Notes under the pieces: generated by a model | Told to the model about the DNA's origin: nothing | The model's input: the letters and a program-made list of their open reading frames with translations, nothing else | The model's database searches: none | NCBI RefSeq assembly: GCF_030867145.1 | Contig: NC_134433.1 | Span: forward strand, 9,313,216 to 9,377,215 | Length of the DNA: 64,000 bases | Source of the DNA: Opisthocomus hoazin | Taxonomy: Eukaryota > Chordata > Aves > Opisthocomiformes > Opisthocomidae | Reading direction: 5' to 3' | Shown: piece by piece, positions 19,731 through 33,360 of the stretch | How positions within the stretch are numbered: position 1 is the first letter of the stretch | Layout: the number at the start of each line of letters is the position of its first letter | Position numbers and translations under genes: made by a program

Positions 19731-22700
19731 GTAATCAGAGAGACTAAGGAAATCATTTTTCCACTCAGAACTCATCAGACAAGAATAAAAGTTTGCTTTC
19801 TATTTTTAAAAATAGAATTAAATATGGCACCTGACCTTTGACAAAACTTGCCTAAGCGTAAGAGCTGATGCTTTCAGTCCCCTGCAGAGCCCTTGGTATA
19901 TTCCTTTGCAGGATTTGGAGCTGCTGAAGGTATCAGATGGGACACTTCTCAAGACACGGTACTATCCCAGAGATCAATGCTTTATGAGCTTGCCTGCTCT
20001 CAGAAAACCTTGCTGGGAACCTCATCATGCTTTTGTTCCTGTCCTGCTCATCATCACCTATGATTTTGATGCTTATCAGGATGCAGATGACATGCAGGAT
20101 AAGGAGCAGAGATTTTTAAATGTAGTTAAGTGCAGCATTTTTCAAAAGGATCTGAATTAATTGTCTGCTTAGCTTTTTTTATACCTACCCACCTCCCAAG
20201 CTTTGACAAAAGCAAGTGAAGGATTCCCTTTCCCTGCTCGTGGTAGAAGTGGGGGAAAAAGTTAGACAGCAAAGCCTCTGTGCTGTTTTCCAAAAAGATG
20301 AGTAAGCTTCCTTTGGCTGCCCTGCGTTTTGGCTCCTCCAAGTTAATGCTGCTGCAGACTTCCTGTTAGATCCTTGATTTTATCAGATTATAACTTGTTT
20401 TCTCCTGGCAATGCTTTAATTCTTTCTACTGCACTGGGTTGTCATTGGGGTTCTTTTCAGGGTCTCAGCCCTATTATGTAACAGCAGCAGCAAAAAAAGA
20501 AAAAAACATTTCAGATCTGTTTCTGCTTCTGGAGAGGAGCCTTTGTGCACAATTACTCATCCAAGAGATTCAGCAGGTATAACTGCTTCCCCCAGGGGCT
20601 CCATTATATAATTGGATTTCAGCCATACAAATTAAATCCTATCTTACCCCTTAGTTAAGCCAGGCAGTAAGTATTTAATGCTAATATCCCTGACAACTAT
20701 TGCAGGGAGAAGCAGAGATGAAGCACAGAGGAGACAGATGCATGCATTCTCTGCCGGAGAGGCAGGGAGCGTGAGCAAGGAGTGCATTGTCAGAAAGACA
20801 CCTGCTATATTTTAAACATGGTTAAACCTCCCCAGCATGAGCCATGGTATCTGCTGGAGTTGTCTGAGCTGGAACGCGGTTCTCCCTTCCTTTTCCATCG
20901 TCCAACGTTCCGGTGTGTGCACTGAGCATTCGCCCCCCCAACACACACACACTTCAAAGAGCCACATGCCTAACCCTGTTTGAGTTTCTATGGAAGTCTC
21001 TGTTCTTGTGCAATGTCTGAAGGAAGCAAGTTTAGTAATATTAAAACTCAAGCCAAACACACAAACAAGCAAAGAATCCCCAAATTAAAAAGAAAATCTC
21101 AACTGAGTTACTCATTCATCTGCATTTTCTGTTGTGTTCAGTCTTCTCCCGGCATGTTTCTTTTAGACAAAGCCCTCTGGGCAGAGACCATCTCTTTTAG
21201 TGTCTGGTACATCAGTCACATATTTAGTACATAGTAATCAGGGAAAATAGATTCATGGTAGGAGTTAAACCAGTCAGTCTGGTACTGTAATTGGAACATA
21301 ATCTCATATTGACAGTATTTAACACAGGATGCGCAGGGAACAGATGGCAGCTTGCCAGGCCTCAATCATTCTGCAAACATTGGAAAGAGATTTTCCAAGT
21401 CCAGCTCATGAACCTCATCTCCGATGTCAGAAGCTTTGCTTCCCCAAATGGGCCTAGATCCACTCTCTTATCCTGGTTAAAGCCCAACACACCCCTGTGC
21501 TCATGGCTTTGCAGACAACCTGGCTAGCAGTGTTTCTATTGCTATCTTACAAATGCTTAAAGAGTCATTTGAAAAAGCATCGAGGGCAAAAGTCTCCAAC
21601 AGCCATTGGTACCAGCACTCCCAAACCTCTCGGAAGCACTCACGAGCCTTTCCGCTGCAGAGGGAGATCTTGCCTGTGACACAAGACACGAGCCCATGGG
21701 CACTTTCAGTGTCAGGGATACCCACCAGCGTATCCGTCTGCTGCTTCTTTCATCTCTGCAATCTTCAGCCACACAGCTAACACAACAGAGCATACTGGCG
21801 GTACGGAGTTGTTCCTTTCCCTAAGCCTAAAACGCTCAGCTAAACCAGGTGAAAGGAGAGGAAGCACATTTATGTCCAAGATGCATTTTATGGTATGGAG
21901 TGCAACAGTGTAACTGCAGACACAAGCTCAGCTTTCCAAGGGTATGCGAGAAGTACGCCATGCTTCTTATATCTGCCACAGGAAGTTTGAATTGATTTTT
22001 CTCTATTTCAGCAATTAATTCCCATTAATCAACTTCCTGTACAATGCTGCACTATAATTCACAAGTTTTATGTATTATATGAATAAAATTGCACATATAT
22101 TTTTATGTGATTTTCATTTAATTGAATTCCAAGGAGATTTATCTGCTGGGTTATTAATAAATCTTAATATGGCCTATAACACTCAATTGATATTTAATTA
22201 ACCTGCAATAACTGCCTTGTAAAATGTAAATTAAATGCTTTATTTTTCCAGGCATATAACCTTAAATCAAATTCTTCATTCTACCAGCAAAGCAAAAAAG
22301 AGCGGGCAAAAAACAAGATTGTAGGCAACCAAACCTTAGACCTGAAAATATTTGGTGTTTCAAGAGGTTCAAACTGCAAACTCGACCCAGGCTTTGTAAC
22401 CAGTTCTCCCGAGGAAGTACTTTTCCACTGTCTCCCCACCTTCAAAGATCACAAGAATCTGGGTGGATTTAGATGAAACATCTAAATCTCAGGAGACTTG
22501 AAGAGAAGTGAGAGGCGCCCATTATTAATAATAAGGTTGCAAATTCCCATAGGTATTGTGGTATTTGGCATTTTTCTTAAAGTCTTGGCTCCTAAAGTCA
22601 CATTATCAAATGAGGATGTCAATTTTCATTCAAAAATAAAAAAGGAAAGATGTTAAAGCCCTTTGATAGGGGAAGAAGTTTGCAAACCTGAATGTCAAAG

Positions 22701-23654
22701 GCATGAGAACTAAAATACATAAAATTTGATCCTTATCTTTAAAAGTATCAGAAGTTTTTGAGAGACTTGAGATGTTTTGAAAACTGGGAGGTGGCAACAA
22801 ATGATCAAAACAGCCTTTACAAGAAAGGGTGAGAACAGCCCAAACTATGTTTAAAGATCAAACTGTTCTTCACCCCCCTCCTCTAGCAATTTACATAGAT
22901 CTACATTAAATACTGCAAACTGCAACAACGGTTTCTGATTTCAAAACTAGGAGAGCTAGCTGCCTTTGCAAAGTGATGGGAAAACTTCAGGAGAGTATGT
23001 CTGTCTAAAATTGATAAGCCTATAAAGTTTTACTGCCACAGCATCTAAACTTAGTATATCTTTCTTTTTTTTAATGCATGGAGCGGCCAATCTGTCTTAC
23101 AATATTTTATTAAATAGAGTATTTCCACCAAAGGACAGTAACCCTTACTGTCTGTAATCTGTCTGCATTAGATCACTTTAAAAGGTATTAAATGAAAATC
23201 AAATGTTAAATGTACCATGGATTTTAAAGGTGTCACAGCATGGAAGAATAAAAATGAAGAGAATGGATTCTGACTTGCAGTGAATGAACGGAAATAAATC
23301 CAGATCTTCCATAATGGAAAGCCTGTCCTCCCTAGCTGTTCATCCTCTCCAGTCACTCATCCGCCACCCCGCTTGCATAAACTACAGCCAGCGAAGCCCA
23401 CTCAGCCTAACCAAGGGCAGTAATTCTGCCCAGGAGCTCACGAGGCTGAGGGATTTCTGAAGTGGCTCCAGCGGGCCACGGAGCAGGAGGGTACGTGCTC
23501 CCGCCACCCCGCAGTTGCTCAAGAGCTCGTGTGAATTGCATTGCTTAGAAAAGCGTTGCTGACTAGCCCAAATTTTGCCACTCTCACACTTCGCAAGCAG
23601 CTTCGCTGCTTCAGAAGAGGAGTACCTGGAGCGGGGAGTCAGCAGATGCAAGTG

Positions 23655-23755
23655 GCCTCATGCTCGCAGTAATTGACTGGAATTTTGCAGACCTGGGTTT
23701 AATCCCCAGATCCAGCATGGACTCACTGGGTAATTTACAGCAGGTTTCTTCCCCC
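23655..23755 (+). repeat. MIR/CORE-SINE relic
   Basis: 'cagacctgggtttaatcccc' followed by 'agatccagcatggactcact' matches the MIR segment 'agacctgggttcaaatcccggctctgccactgactcact' in order. It is followed directly by a pyrimidine microsatellite. Confidence 0.5.
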
Positions 23756-23771
23756 CTCTCTCTCTCTCTCT
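23751..23771. repeat. Short C6 run plus (TC)n microsatellite
   Basis: Six C are followed by about seven TC units, then TGTG. It is a simple-sequence tract immediately after a MIR-type relic. Confidence 0.85.
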
Positions 23772-25754
23772 GTGTTTTATGATTTTGGCAATTGATCAGA
23801 ATTAGCCTCCTCTCCTCCTCTTACCTTTCATCTTTATAATGGAGGAGACTGTATCCTGCAAACGTGCTGCGTCGGATCTGCTGTCAGCCATTGCTTGGAG
23901 GGAGCTGAGCCCAGCATGAGCCCGCAGACCACAGCTGCTTCCCAGGACGGGTACGTTTTACTCTACTGGATAAACATTGACACGGTAGATTTTTCTTTCC
24001 CTCAAAGCGGGTTTCTAATTGAGCTGAATCTAGCACAGCTCTCATTAAGGACTGACCATGACTGACAGTTTGCATTTATTTGGGTAGCACTTTTTATCAC
24101 GCAGTGTCAGCTGGGAGCTGCACCAGGAAGAGACAGGAGTCCAGTCTACCCACAGAGTGCTCCTAACAACGCTCCTGGGAATTAAATCACAACATAAGGA
24201 ACAAAAGTAATAGGTCAAAAATTGGGGGGCTGCAAGTTCTCAGAAGCGCTTCGGACTTCAGACCTGACAGGCTCCCCACAGACGTTTTACCGCTGAGTTT
24301 AATAACAGCAGAAGTTAGCCAAGTGTAGGACTACTGAGGGCCCCTGCACGAGCAGCCTGTCTCTCAGGGATGTACGAGCAGACCCACCATCACCTAAACT
24401 ACTTGTCTGTGCTCTGCCCACTAGACAACGATCCACACGACTATCCTATAATCACACCCATGTCTAGTCCTAGTCCTAAACCCCTTTATGACCATACCAC
24501 CCTCCTCTTAAATCCCAGCTCCAATCTCCTTTCGTTTGAGAAACACAGCAGGCTAAGTATTCCTGACATAACCATGATGCTCGAAGTCCCCTTCTGTCCA
24601 GGGCTCTCACAGCAACAGCCTCAGTGGGAACAGAGGGAGTTCACCTGCTTGGCAGATACGGCTGATAGCAAACCTGTTTCACCGCAAGTAATCGAGAAGC
24701 AAAGTGTCTACAGTCCTGCTGCTGCTGCTACCACTGGGAGCAATCCCACTTATATGGAGATGGGTACTGACTATGGGGGATCCTTAACAGAAGACAGACA
24801 CAGCACTTGCAAGCTCTGCGTTTCTCAAAATTCACATCTGGAAATGAGCAATTGAGCAAGAACCAGCCCCATGAGACACATCTAAATCAGCCCATCTTAA
24901 TATTGGGCACACGTTCTTAACTCGCATGTTGCTGTGCATTCAAATGATTAATGGTTCAATATAAAAATCACATAGCATTGTACAGTGGTGGCACATCACC
25001 TAGATCAATACACATGCTTTGCCCCAGGAGAAGAACTGGGATTTTTAAACCAAAGAGAATTAGGTGCCTGATTTCTATTACATTTTAAAGGGATTTAGAA
25101 GCTCTGCTCTCTCTCAGAAACCTCACCAGACTACCTCAGAGGCGGTACACATGCTTGACATGACACCAGATAATGTTTTTGGGCTACAACACAAATGGGG
25201 ATTACTGCCTCTGAAAAGGAGGACTTGCTGAAGTGTCTGTGGTTTAAGCAAGGATTTGAAAGGGGAGAGAAGTACAGAGGGAAGCTGTTCTAGACAGTAA
25301 GTCATAAAAGAGAAGGCTTAAAAACCAAGAGCCGGAGGAAATGAAGGGATCTGAAAAGGAAGGGAATTAGGATACATGAGAGGAGGAGGAGGAGAAACGT
25401 CAGCTAGCAGCAAGATTACATGGGGCAACATGTGAGCTCCTTCAGCCCTTCTTCATTGGGTGACTGGAGTGATGGGAAAGGAAAGATGCTCCACTGAGCT
25501 TCTGGGCCGGCTCCAGGATTAAAACGGACAACCACACAGTCATGGTGGGAATAGAGGGGAAGTTGGTGACATTACAACCCAGCTTTCTCAGATCACACAG
25601 CAGCTGATTGCAGTAACTTGTTACAGGCAACTCCAGCAGATATAGGGATCAAAACATGGCCAGTGGGCATCCTGGCAGAAACTGAGCACCATGGCACAGG
25701 TCGGGGGAGGAACGGTGTGGGAAGGAGCAGGAAGCTGAGAGATGGTGCAGCTGG

Positions 25755-25895
25755 TGGAGCACAGTGGTGTAATGATAAGTCACCAGGCTGAATTAAACAG
25801 GACTGGCTCTGTTCATGGCTTTTCCTGTGCTAGTTTGCACTGGTTATCACAGATAAGCCACATTAATGCAATTCTGTTATGATGTTGGGAAACCT
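25755..25895 (+). repeat. SINE relic of the amniote MIR type
   Basis: 'gcacagtggtgtaatgataa' then 'gtcaccaggctgaattaaac' and 'tggctctgttcatggctttt' matches the start of amniote MIR-type SINEs: 'gtagtgtaatggataagtcaccagactgggact', then 'gttctgttcctggct'. Confidence 0.45.
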
Positions 25896-26394
25896 CAATA
25901 ATGGAAATTAACTACTCTGTATGGACGGATGAATGGAAGTTACACAACCCCTGCCCTATTTCTGAGAAGCACAGCAATGTTGAGTGGGTGCAGCCAAATT
26001 AAATAGCTGTTATCAAAATCAAGGAAAGGACCTCCATTCAAAAGGTAACCAGGAGAAAAGCAAGGACTTGGTAGTATTGCACAACCACAACAACTCTGGA
26101 CTCACACCAACAACAGTAACTTCACTGCTAGAACAATGTACCAGCTTAGTGATTTGACATGCTGCCAAGGGGCTTACAGAATACCTCCAAACAGTTAATT
26201 CAAACCCACATTACTAGCTCTATTAATGGCCTGCCATTGCCTGTCTGCAGATCACCATTTTGTGCCAGTAAGCTCTTGACTTCCTTAGTTATCCGTAACT
26301 GACATTTCTAGCACGGGTGGGATTCTATAAGGTCCTGAAATTAGAAGGACCAATCTCTTTTCTACCCACTGAATCACCATAATATCAAGCCCAC

Positions 26395-26480
26395 CATTCC
26401 CCCACCCTCTGGCCTCAGTTTCTTTTTCCATATAATGGGGACAAGGTCTTGTACATTCACTGTAGCCACAGAACATTTGT
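26395..26480 (+). repeat. MIR fragment
   Basis: 'cctcagtttctttttccata' followed by 'taatggggacaaggtcttgt' fits the MIR segment 'cctcagtttcctcatctgtaaaatggggata'. It is a short fragment. Confidence 0.45.
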
Positions 26481-29400
26481 GTCTAACTCTTTTCAGACCT
26501 GGACAGGAGTTGGCCAACTCAAGCAGACCTGTTATGTTGATTTTCTTACTGCCTCGATTAAAATTTTAACATGATTCTTACACTCTTTCACACACACGAC
26601 AAAATGATCAAAAGCTATTTACAGCTGGTTTTAAATGTGTGCTAGACTTTACTGAAACCTGGTATTTCTGCCCCATTTGCAGAGGATTTAGCAGGGAGGA
26701 CAGGAGAAAGACTGCATTTCCCTTGTCTCGGTTCCCTTGTCTGTTACAGTGAAACCTAAAATACTCCCCACCATTTTGGATCAATGTCACATAACCTCAT
26801 TTCCTCAGCTTAAGAAAAAGCCTTAGATTTTATATGTTGCACTAAAATATGTCAACACTGTTAGGTTAATAAACAGTGCTAAATCAAAACCAGGCCCCAG
26901 TCCGTAGATCATGTGAGCTATGTCAAACGCGGGGAGTGATACCATAGAAGAGATGTAATGGACAGCCTCCTTAGCCTGGTTTTTATGACTGTGAAAGAGA
27001 AAAACCTGGTGTTCAGTCACTTTTCATTCACCAGAGGCTGTCACACAATCTCTCGCAGCTTTTTGGGTTATGTTTATTTTTCCTGGGGTTCCCTAGAGCC
27101 CTACTTTCTGATCCCCTTGCAAAACCTCCTATGTGACTACCTAAAGGACTAACCCCTGAGTTACAGCCAAAACTCGAAGCTTTTATTGCACATTAGACCA
27201 GATCCTTACTTGATAAATCAGAATATCCCCCATCAATTTACACCCACAGAGGAAATAATTTTCACAATTCAGAGGAACAAAGATTTGATTTTCTTCTCTG
27301 TGTTGACTTTTCCTATGTGGTGACTCTGTTAAATCCAAGAAACTTCTCTCCCTCTCATTTGTCAGTAGGACACCCCAGCAGCTTGTAGGGCTGTAATTCA
27401 GCACCTCTGGCCACCCCAGCCTGGCAGCAACCACCCCGCCACAACCAGGAGACTGCACTGCAATCCCTATGGGATTCCTGGTGAAATTACAGGAATGAAT
27501 CCTGCCAGGCAATCACTGCCTCAGAGGCTGTCCCTATTAGCAGTACTTCCTAAGCAGCATCCTTAATTTTGGGGGAAAACAATCAGGAACGTCTCTCAGA
27601 GGCTATCACACATGCTCATTCTATCAGACCTCCCACCCTTCTGATGACCAACACGAGTGGACACACAGTGAGACACCCTGAGCAGACATTCACTGTCCCT
27701 CATAGCTGAAACATGACTGACTACTATGTATTTTTAGAAATTAATAGTGAAAATCCTCCTCTCTCACTCACTGCTGGAAAGAAAATGTTTTTGGAAAGCT
27801 GTTCATGTCATTTGATAGTGTCCAGATTTTCCACTGAGAAAAGCAAAACCTGAAACCCACAGGATGGTTCAGTTTTTCCCTTGGCAAAACCCAGCAAAAC
27901 GCTGCTCAGCATATATATACACCTCTTGCTGCCGCTTCTGAAATGTCATGGATTAACACAGTGATGCCAGCAGGCAGCCAGAGTAAGGCACTATCCAAGG
28001 CCACCTGAGTGTGGTTCGCAGGGGAATACCTGAGGCCATGGCAGAAAGCACATAGAAGTTTTCATCCAGCTATAAATATTTGCAATATTGCAGCAGGTCG
28101 ACACCTCACTGGAGCCCCCATCTCTGGCAGGGAGAGGGGGACTGCCACACACTACAAGAAGTCCTCCCTGTCACTCACAACTGAAAAACAGCCACCTAAA
28201 AGTTAGTTTAAGTTCAAACTTTCAGCCTCTGCTGCAGTCAATGGCGAGAGAAGTTGGCGCCTATGGAGGGCTATTCATCCCATCCCAAGATAGCTATCTG
28301 AGACGGGTAGGGTGAATTGATGCTGGAGATGCCACTATCTTTCGACAGGGACTATGAAAGGAGCCTAGATGATTATCTTGGACTAGACACCTAACTTTTA
28401 GGCAGAGTCAGTTAAGGTGAATCTTTGCTGAGCTGAAATCAGTGGTGGTTTCGCCTTTGCCTTCAGTGAGGCCAGGTTTTCACCACAGCAATCTGAGTAG
28501 ATTGGAAAAGAAAAACAGAAAAGGGAAACACAGCTATAAGGGAATGAAATATTTATTTCCCCCTATTTACAGAGAGCAATTAAGATATAAAGAGACTAGA
28601 GGAATTCTTCACAGACGCGAAGTGGGCTTGTGTTGATCAAGAAAGGAAGCTTCGGAGTCTGCATGCACAACTTGAGCTATCAGCCACCCGGCTTTGCTCC
28701 CAGGAAAAGCATCATGCAAATTTTAGGAGGAAGGAATCGCGGCAGACATGCCATCTGGGAGGATGATGGACAACAAGCTGACTAGGAATAAACAGCAAAA
28801 TATAATAAATTCCAAACCATGCCAACAGCAACTGTTGTGCTATGAATTAACAGTGCTATTAAATGTTTACGCACACACTTCTGTCAGCACCTGTCAGCAT
28901 TTATGCAATACATACGTTGGCAAATCTGTATTACGTTATTTCTTGCAACTGATCTGCATTAATACTGCCCGTGCACATGTTCAAGCAAATTGCTACACTT
29001 CTTTTTGACCTATCCATGTGCAAAAGGTGCAGCAGTTCACAGTATTTTATGCCTATGCAGCAAATTATCGTTTCACGTGCTAGGCAGCAGAGCAAGGCTG
29101 GGGGATAGAGGGCAGCAAAGGAAAAAGAAAAAATGAGGAGCAGGGAAGAACAAGGGACCTGGAAAGCCCCCGGCTGGGGCAGGAGGATGCCCAAGGAGAG
29201 CGTGGTGGGCTTAGGGCAAAGCTGGGTTTACCCCAAACCGGGCCAGAGAAGGGGAGTCACACAATAAGCCTTCCTGAGCTGGGAGAAAGTGCTGGGGGGG
29301 AGCCCCAGAATACAGCCCTAAGCTGCAGCCCCAACAGAAAGGAAAAATCATTCAGCTGGAGCTCCTGCTAAAATCATGCTGCAGAGGACAGAGGTATGCT

Positions 29401-31604
29401 ATAACCAGTAAGATGGGCTGCCATGCTCCCTGCACCCAGGTACTTAAATTAACTCTCCCCCTTTGATTCCTGCTTTTTGCTCTTTCCTCCCTTCCCCCAG
29501 CCCTGAGTGCAAAAGCTGGGGCGGAGGAGATAAAAATGTGTAATTAAAGGAGTTGCCACTTGCTAAAGCTGGAGACCGCTCGAGCAAAAGACAGGGTTTG
29601 TGGTGACAGAGCTAAATCTGGGACCCACCAACTGTTGCTAATGATGAGAGCCTGTGGTTACTGTGCCACCCAGGCAGGATCGGCGGAAAGACGAGCTTGT
29701 TATTGCAAAAGGAGCATCTGTGCCCCACCTCTCCTCTGCGCAAGCGGAGTTCTGAGGCTTGCAAACGCGGGATGGTTGCAGGGCTTTGGGACAACTGCAC
29801 AGATGCAGGCAGAGCTGTGGGAACCGAAACAAGCTCCAGCAATGACAGCTAGCGCTTGATCTGACCACTGCACATCGACTTCCTAGATCCTTGGCCAGGC
29901 TTCATCTGAGCTTGGGTCTTAGGCCACGGGGACATGTGCTGCAGAGGAGGACGAGACATATATTGCCTTCCAGGGCTGCTGCAGGGCTTGGGAACTGTTC
30001 CTGCTGCCTCTCTCCCTGTGTTGGTGCATAGAGACTGTGAACTTTTGTCTTTTTACCCTCAATTTATTTGAAGTACCAAAAGAAGCAGCCAAAACAGTTA
30101 TTTAAAAGAGCAGACCTTCAGGGTTGCTCCTCCTGGCCTGATCAACAGAAAGTTTTGTTGAAACTGAAGCCACAGAAGAATCCAAACCCTGGTGTGAGCT
30201 GCAGCAAGATGCAGGCTATAGGCAGTTAGCTGATGTTCTGACAGTTGTGTGCCATGTAACATCCCATCAAGCTCACCCTGAACTCCTGAGCTGCAAAGGT
30301 TATTTGTACTTAGCACAATTAGAAGGCCCATGGAAATCCAAAAATGTGTAAGGATATTGTATTGACATTTTTCTTTGTGAATTAAACAGGATTTAAAGAG
30401 AGCAGGGAGCAAGAGCACTTATCCAGGCCATGTTTACCCTCAGTCAATCACCTTCATTCACCAGCTATACTCCTATGTCTTAAACACATATGATTTTGAG
30501 TCAAACTAAAGAAGGGTTTTTGTACTTTACATTGGAATTAACATGACAAGCGATTAGCAGGTCATCAAGAATAAGTCTTCTCTTAATAATACTAATAAAG
30601 AGGGAGATTTTTTTTAATGCAGTTCCTAGGATTAATAATTGCCATTCTGATAGTGTCAGACTTTCCAGCATGAGCCGTTCCCTCCATAGCCACAGGTGCA
30701 GATGGATGAAGCAGCTCAGACAAGCTGAAGTTGATCACATTTTCCATGTAAAAGGGCACAGTAATTACAACTGATGAGGGTGCTGGAGCCAAAACTCTGG
30801 GTTTTGGTAGGGAAAAAAAGCAGATTCATAATCAACAGGGGTAGCCACAGGAGAAGTTTTAAAATGCTAATTTAAAAACACTTAGCAGTAGCATGCTATG
30901 CTCCTACAATTACTGAGTACTAGGACATTAGAGGAGAGGTAGTATGTGTCCCTGGAAAGTGCTGCTATACAGGGCCACTCTTAGGCTTCACTGGGATTTC
31001 CAGTGCTCACACATCTGAACCTCATGGTTTCTCTGCTATTTAAGGAAGGCACAGGCTATTTTAGTGTATCTCCAAGATTAAGTGCAAGAGTGAAGAGGTT
31101 GCTGTTTAAGATTCAGTTTTGAGGACTGAAGTCAGCCTGTAGGGATTAACAGCTCTGTGTCCCCATCCTGGAGTGAGAACACCCTTGCAAAACAGAAACA
31201 TTAAGTTTAATCATACGAGTGTTCATTTGTGTCTTTAAATAGCATTTACTCTGCTGAAAAGGATGCAAAGATCTTGTCTTGCTGAATAGTAAATCAACAG
31301 CACTTAAAAGCTGAATTTCCAAACGAGTTCAAGCCCCACTGTGCAGGAGAGCTTTGTACCACAGATGGATTTTTGCCTAAATGAGTGCTAAGATCCTTGG
31401 AAATCTTTACTCCTGGTTGTGGGTTCTGCATACTTTGAAATATGCCCTTGGTCTCTTCTAACACACTGAACCCCGAGGAGAAATACCAGTAGGGTTAGAA
31501 ACCACCACCAGATACATTTTGTGCTTGATTGCCTGTATTATCTTAACACCCTATTGCTCCAAAACCTCTGAAAACTACATATCTCATCTTTCTATTGTTA
31601 TTAC

Positions 31605-31740
31605 ACCCAAAGGATACGTCTACACCGCAGCATTGAGATGCCCATGCCAGCTTTCAACAAGCTCGCTCTGGTACTGGAAGCAGGCTAGCTGCAGCAGCAC
31701 CGAGCAAATTTCCTCTGCAGGCTAATTTACCCAGCTTCTG
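31605..31740 (+). repeat. Possible ancient DNA-transposon relic
   Basis: 'ggatacgtctacaccgcagc' followed by 'gatgcccatgccagctttca' and 'agctcgctctggtactg' resembles a common amniote non-autonomous DNA transposon. From memory, that element starts with '(t)acgtctacactgca' and carries 'cccgtgccagctgactcggg'. The family name is uncertain. Confidence 0.35.
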
Positions 31741-32054
31741 CCCCGCTGAAGGTGGCTGCGAAAGAAAGCAACGTGATCTTGGCTTGACTCTTCTGGCAAC
31801 ACGCAAATGCAACAGGGCAACCACTCCCGATTAGCTCGCTCCCACACCATCTGTTTTCCAAGGCTACATGGACTTTCTGGCACAGAGATGCCTGTTTGAG
31901 GATATGAGCTTGTGTATAACAGTTTACCATAACCAGCAAAGCCGAGCTGACACTCCCTCCCTCAGAGACAGCAACAGTCTAGCTTTTTTTTTTTATTTTG
32001 GTAACCCTTTGCCTATTTTGCATTGCTGGGTACCATGCTGGTATCACATTGCAG

Positions 32055-32217
32055 GGGGCAACTGCCGAGATTTCTGCATTCAAGTCAGGTTTGTTGGCAC
32101 AGAGCGGATCATCTCGTGGGTACAAGATGTCACGGCCCAGCAGACATGGGAAGGAAAAGCTGATCCCTTTCGCAGCAGGTTGCAGGCCACTCTGCGACAG
32201 CTCCTCGTAGCCTTCAG
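32055..32217 (+). other. Candidate isolated exon (function unknown)
   Basis: A 163-nt segment is bounded by catattgcag-like acceptor sequence (cacattgcag|GGG) and a good donor (TTCAG|gtgaga). It is open in one frame, reading FVGTERIISWVQDV, then WEGKADPFRSRLQATLRQLL. The amphipathic look and the phase 1/2 borders fit a coding exon, but no family is recognised and no partner exons were found. The 117-codon ATG frame at 31868-32221 covers it. It also lies in a mildly CpG-rich area where open frames are common. Confidence 0.25.
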
Positions 32218-32964
32218 GTGAGAGGCAGCGCTGAAGCCTCACCAGGCTGCAGGGCAAGGGGAGCGAGGAATCACAGATCCTCCAGTGCCGCCCGGGAAGG
32301 CGCAGCCCAAGGCAGGAGGGCTGCACGGCCCTTCTCCTCCTCCTCACACTCCTTCCTCGCTCTGGCAGCAACCGAGCAGCCCTAACACAATGCAGAACCC
32401 AGGCCAAAGCCCATAGCCACTCTGTCTGTCTAACTCCGTCTGGCAGTGGTGCAGTACATTATTACCTTCTGTAATTCCCCCAAGTTATTTAGGGCTGTCT
32501 CCTTATTATCTCGATATCTTGGCTCCCATAATAATTACAGACCCAGTTTTACAAGGGCAATTTTTTTTTTCTTGATTAGTTTCCAGGATTCTGTTGTTGC
32601 ATCAAAGCTGTGCTAGTTTTTGTGTATTTCTGACAGATGTCTACTGGGGGAATTACAGAACAGGCATGCAAAGAGGAAACCATCTATGGTGAGATTAAGG
32701 AAACACAGAACAGTTCTGTGAGTTTAAAAAAAAAAAAGGCACTTCTCACGCACGTGAACACATGCACACACAGATGGTCAGATGGTCAGTAGACACACTG
32801 TGGCCCTTGAATTTCTGTTGTTTCTCCCTGCTTTTGCCCATCCGGAGCATGGCATGTTGCAGAAGTGCCGTTAAGAACTTCCTCTTATCTATGCAAACAT
32901 AAGGAAGAATTACAAAGAATTTGCTATATCTAATTTCTTACTATTTCTGCTGAAACTCCTTGCC

Positions 32965-33135
32965 TGTAGCCAAAGGTCTCAAAGCTCTTTATAAAGGAGC
33001 TGGTCATTAATAACACTTTTCACAGAAAGGAAACTTTGGTGAAAATTAGTGTGATGGCTAGCTAAAAGAAACTTGGGAACCAGCGGCTGAGCTAGGAAAA
33101 AAGCAGAGGTCTGCAGAGTCCTTCCACCTTCACCC
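32965..33135 (+). repeat. MIR/CORE-SINE relic
   Basis: 'aaaggtctcaaagctcttta' and 'taaaggagctggtcattaat', then 'cacagaaaggaaactttggt', then 'gctgagctaggaaaaaagca' follow the layout of amniote MIR-type SINEs. That layout is 'aaggatctcaaagcgctttacaaagg', then 'cagatggggaaactgaggc', then 'cagagccaggaatagaaccc'. Confidence 0.55.
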
Positions 33136-33360
33136 CAAGCTCATGTGAGTATTTGCTCTCCTCCTAACGTAGTCCCTGCTGCTGCTGCCTGTGCCACAAA
33201 GTCCGCTGTGCACCTACGGCACCTTAGCTTGCTGCATGCCTTCAACTTGCCAGCAGGATTCGGCCAAGAATAAACAACAACAAAACACCCTGGTTATTTG
33301 TACTACAACACTAAATAATACAAAAAGCTGTGCCGAAAAAAAATACTAATTATCTATAAC

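Larger units (their letters stand above)
18931..31600. other. Gene-poor stretch downstream of the HSD3B-like gene
   Basis: No gene is defended here. It holds the CpG-dense block, a homeodomain-site-rich AT block near 22.0-22.26 kb, several MIR-type relics (23.66, 25.76 and 26.40 kb) and a TC microsatellite. A 161-codon orphan frame lies at 24370-24855. Everything else looked like unique non-coding sequence. Confidence 0.55.

Noticed and set aside
19906..20160. 84-codon + frame just after a strong acceptor-like sequence at 19911
   Set aside because: No domain was recognised and the ATG lies before the acceptor, so frame and splice site do not support each other. It is more likely non-coding.
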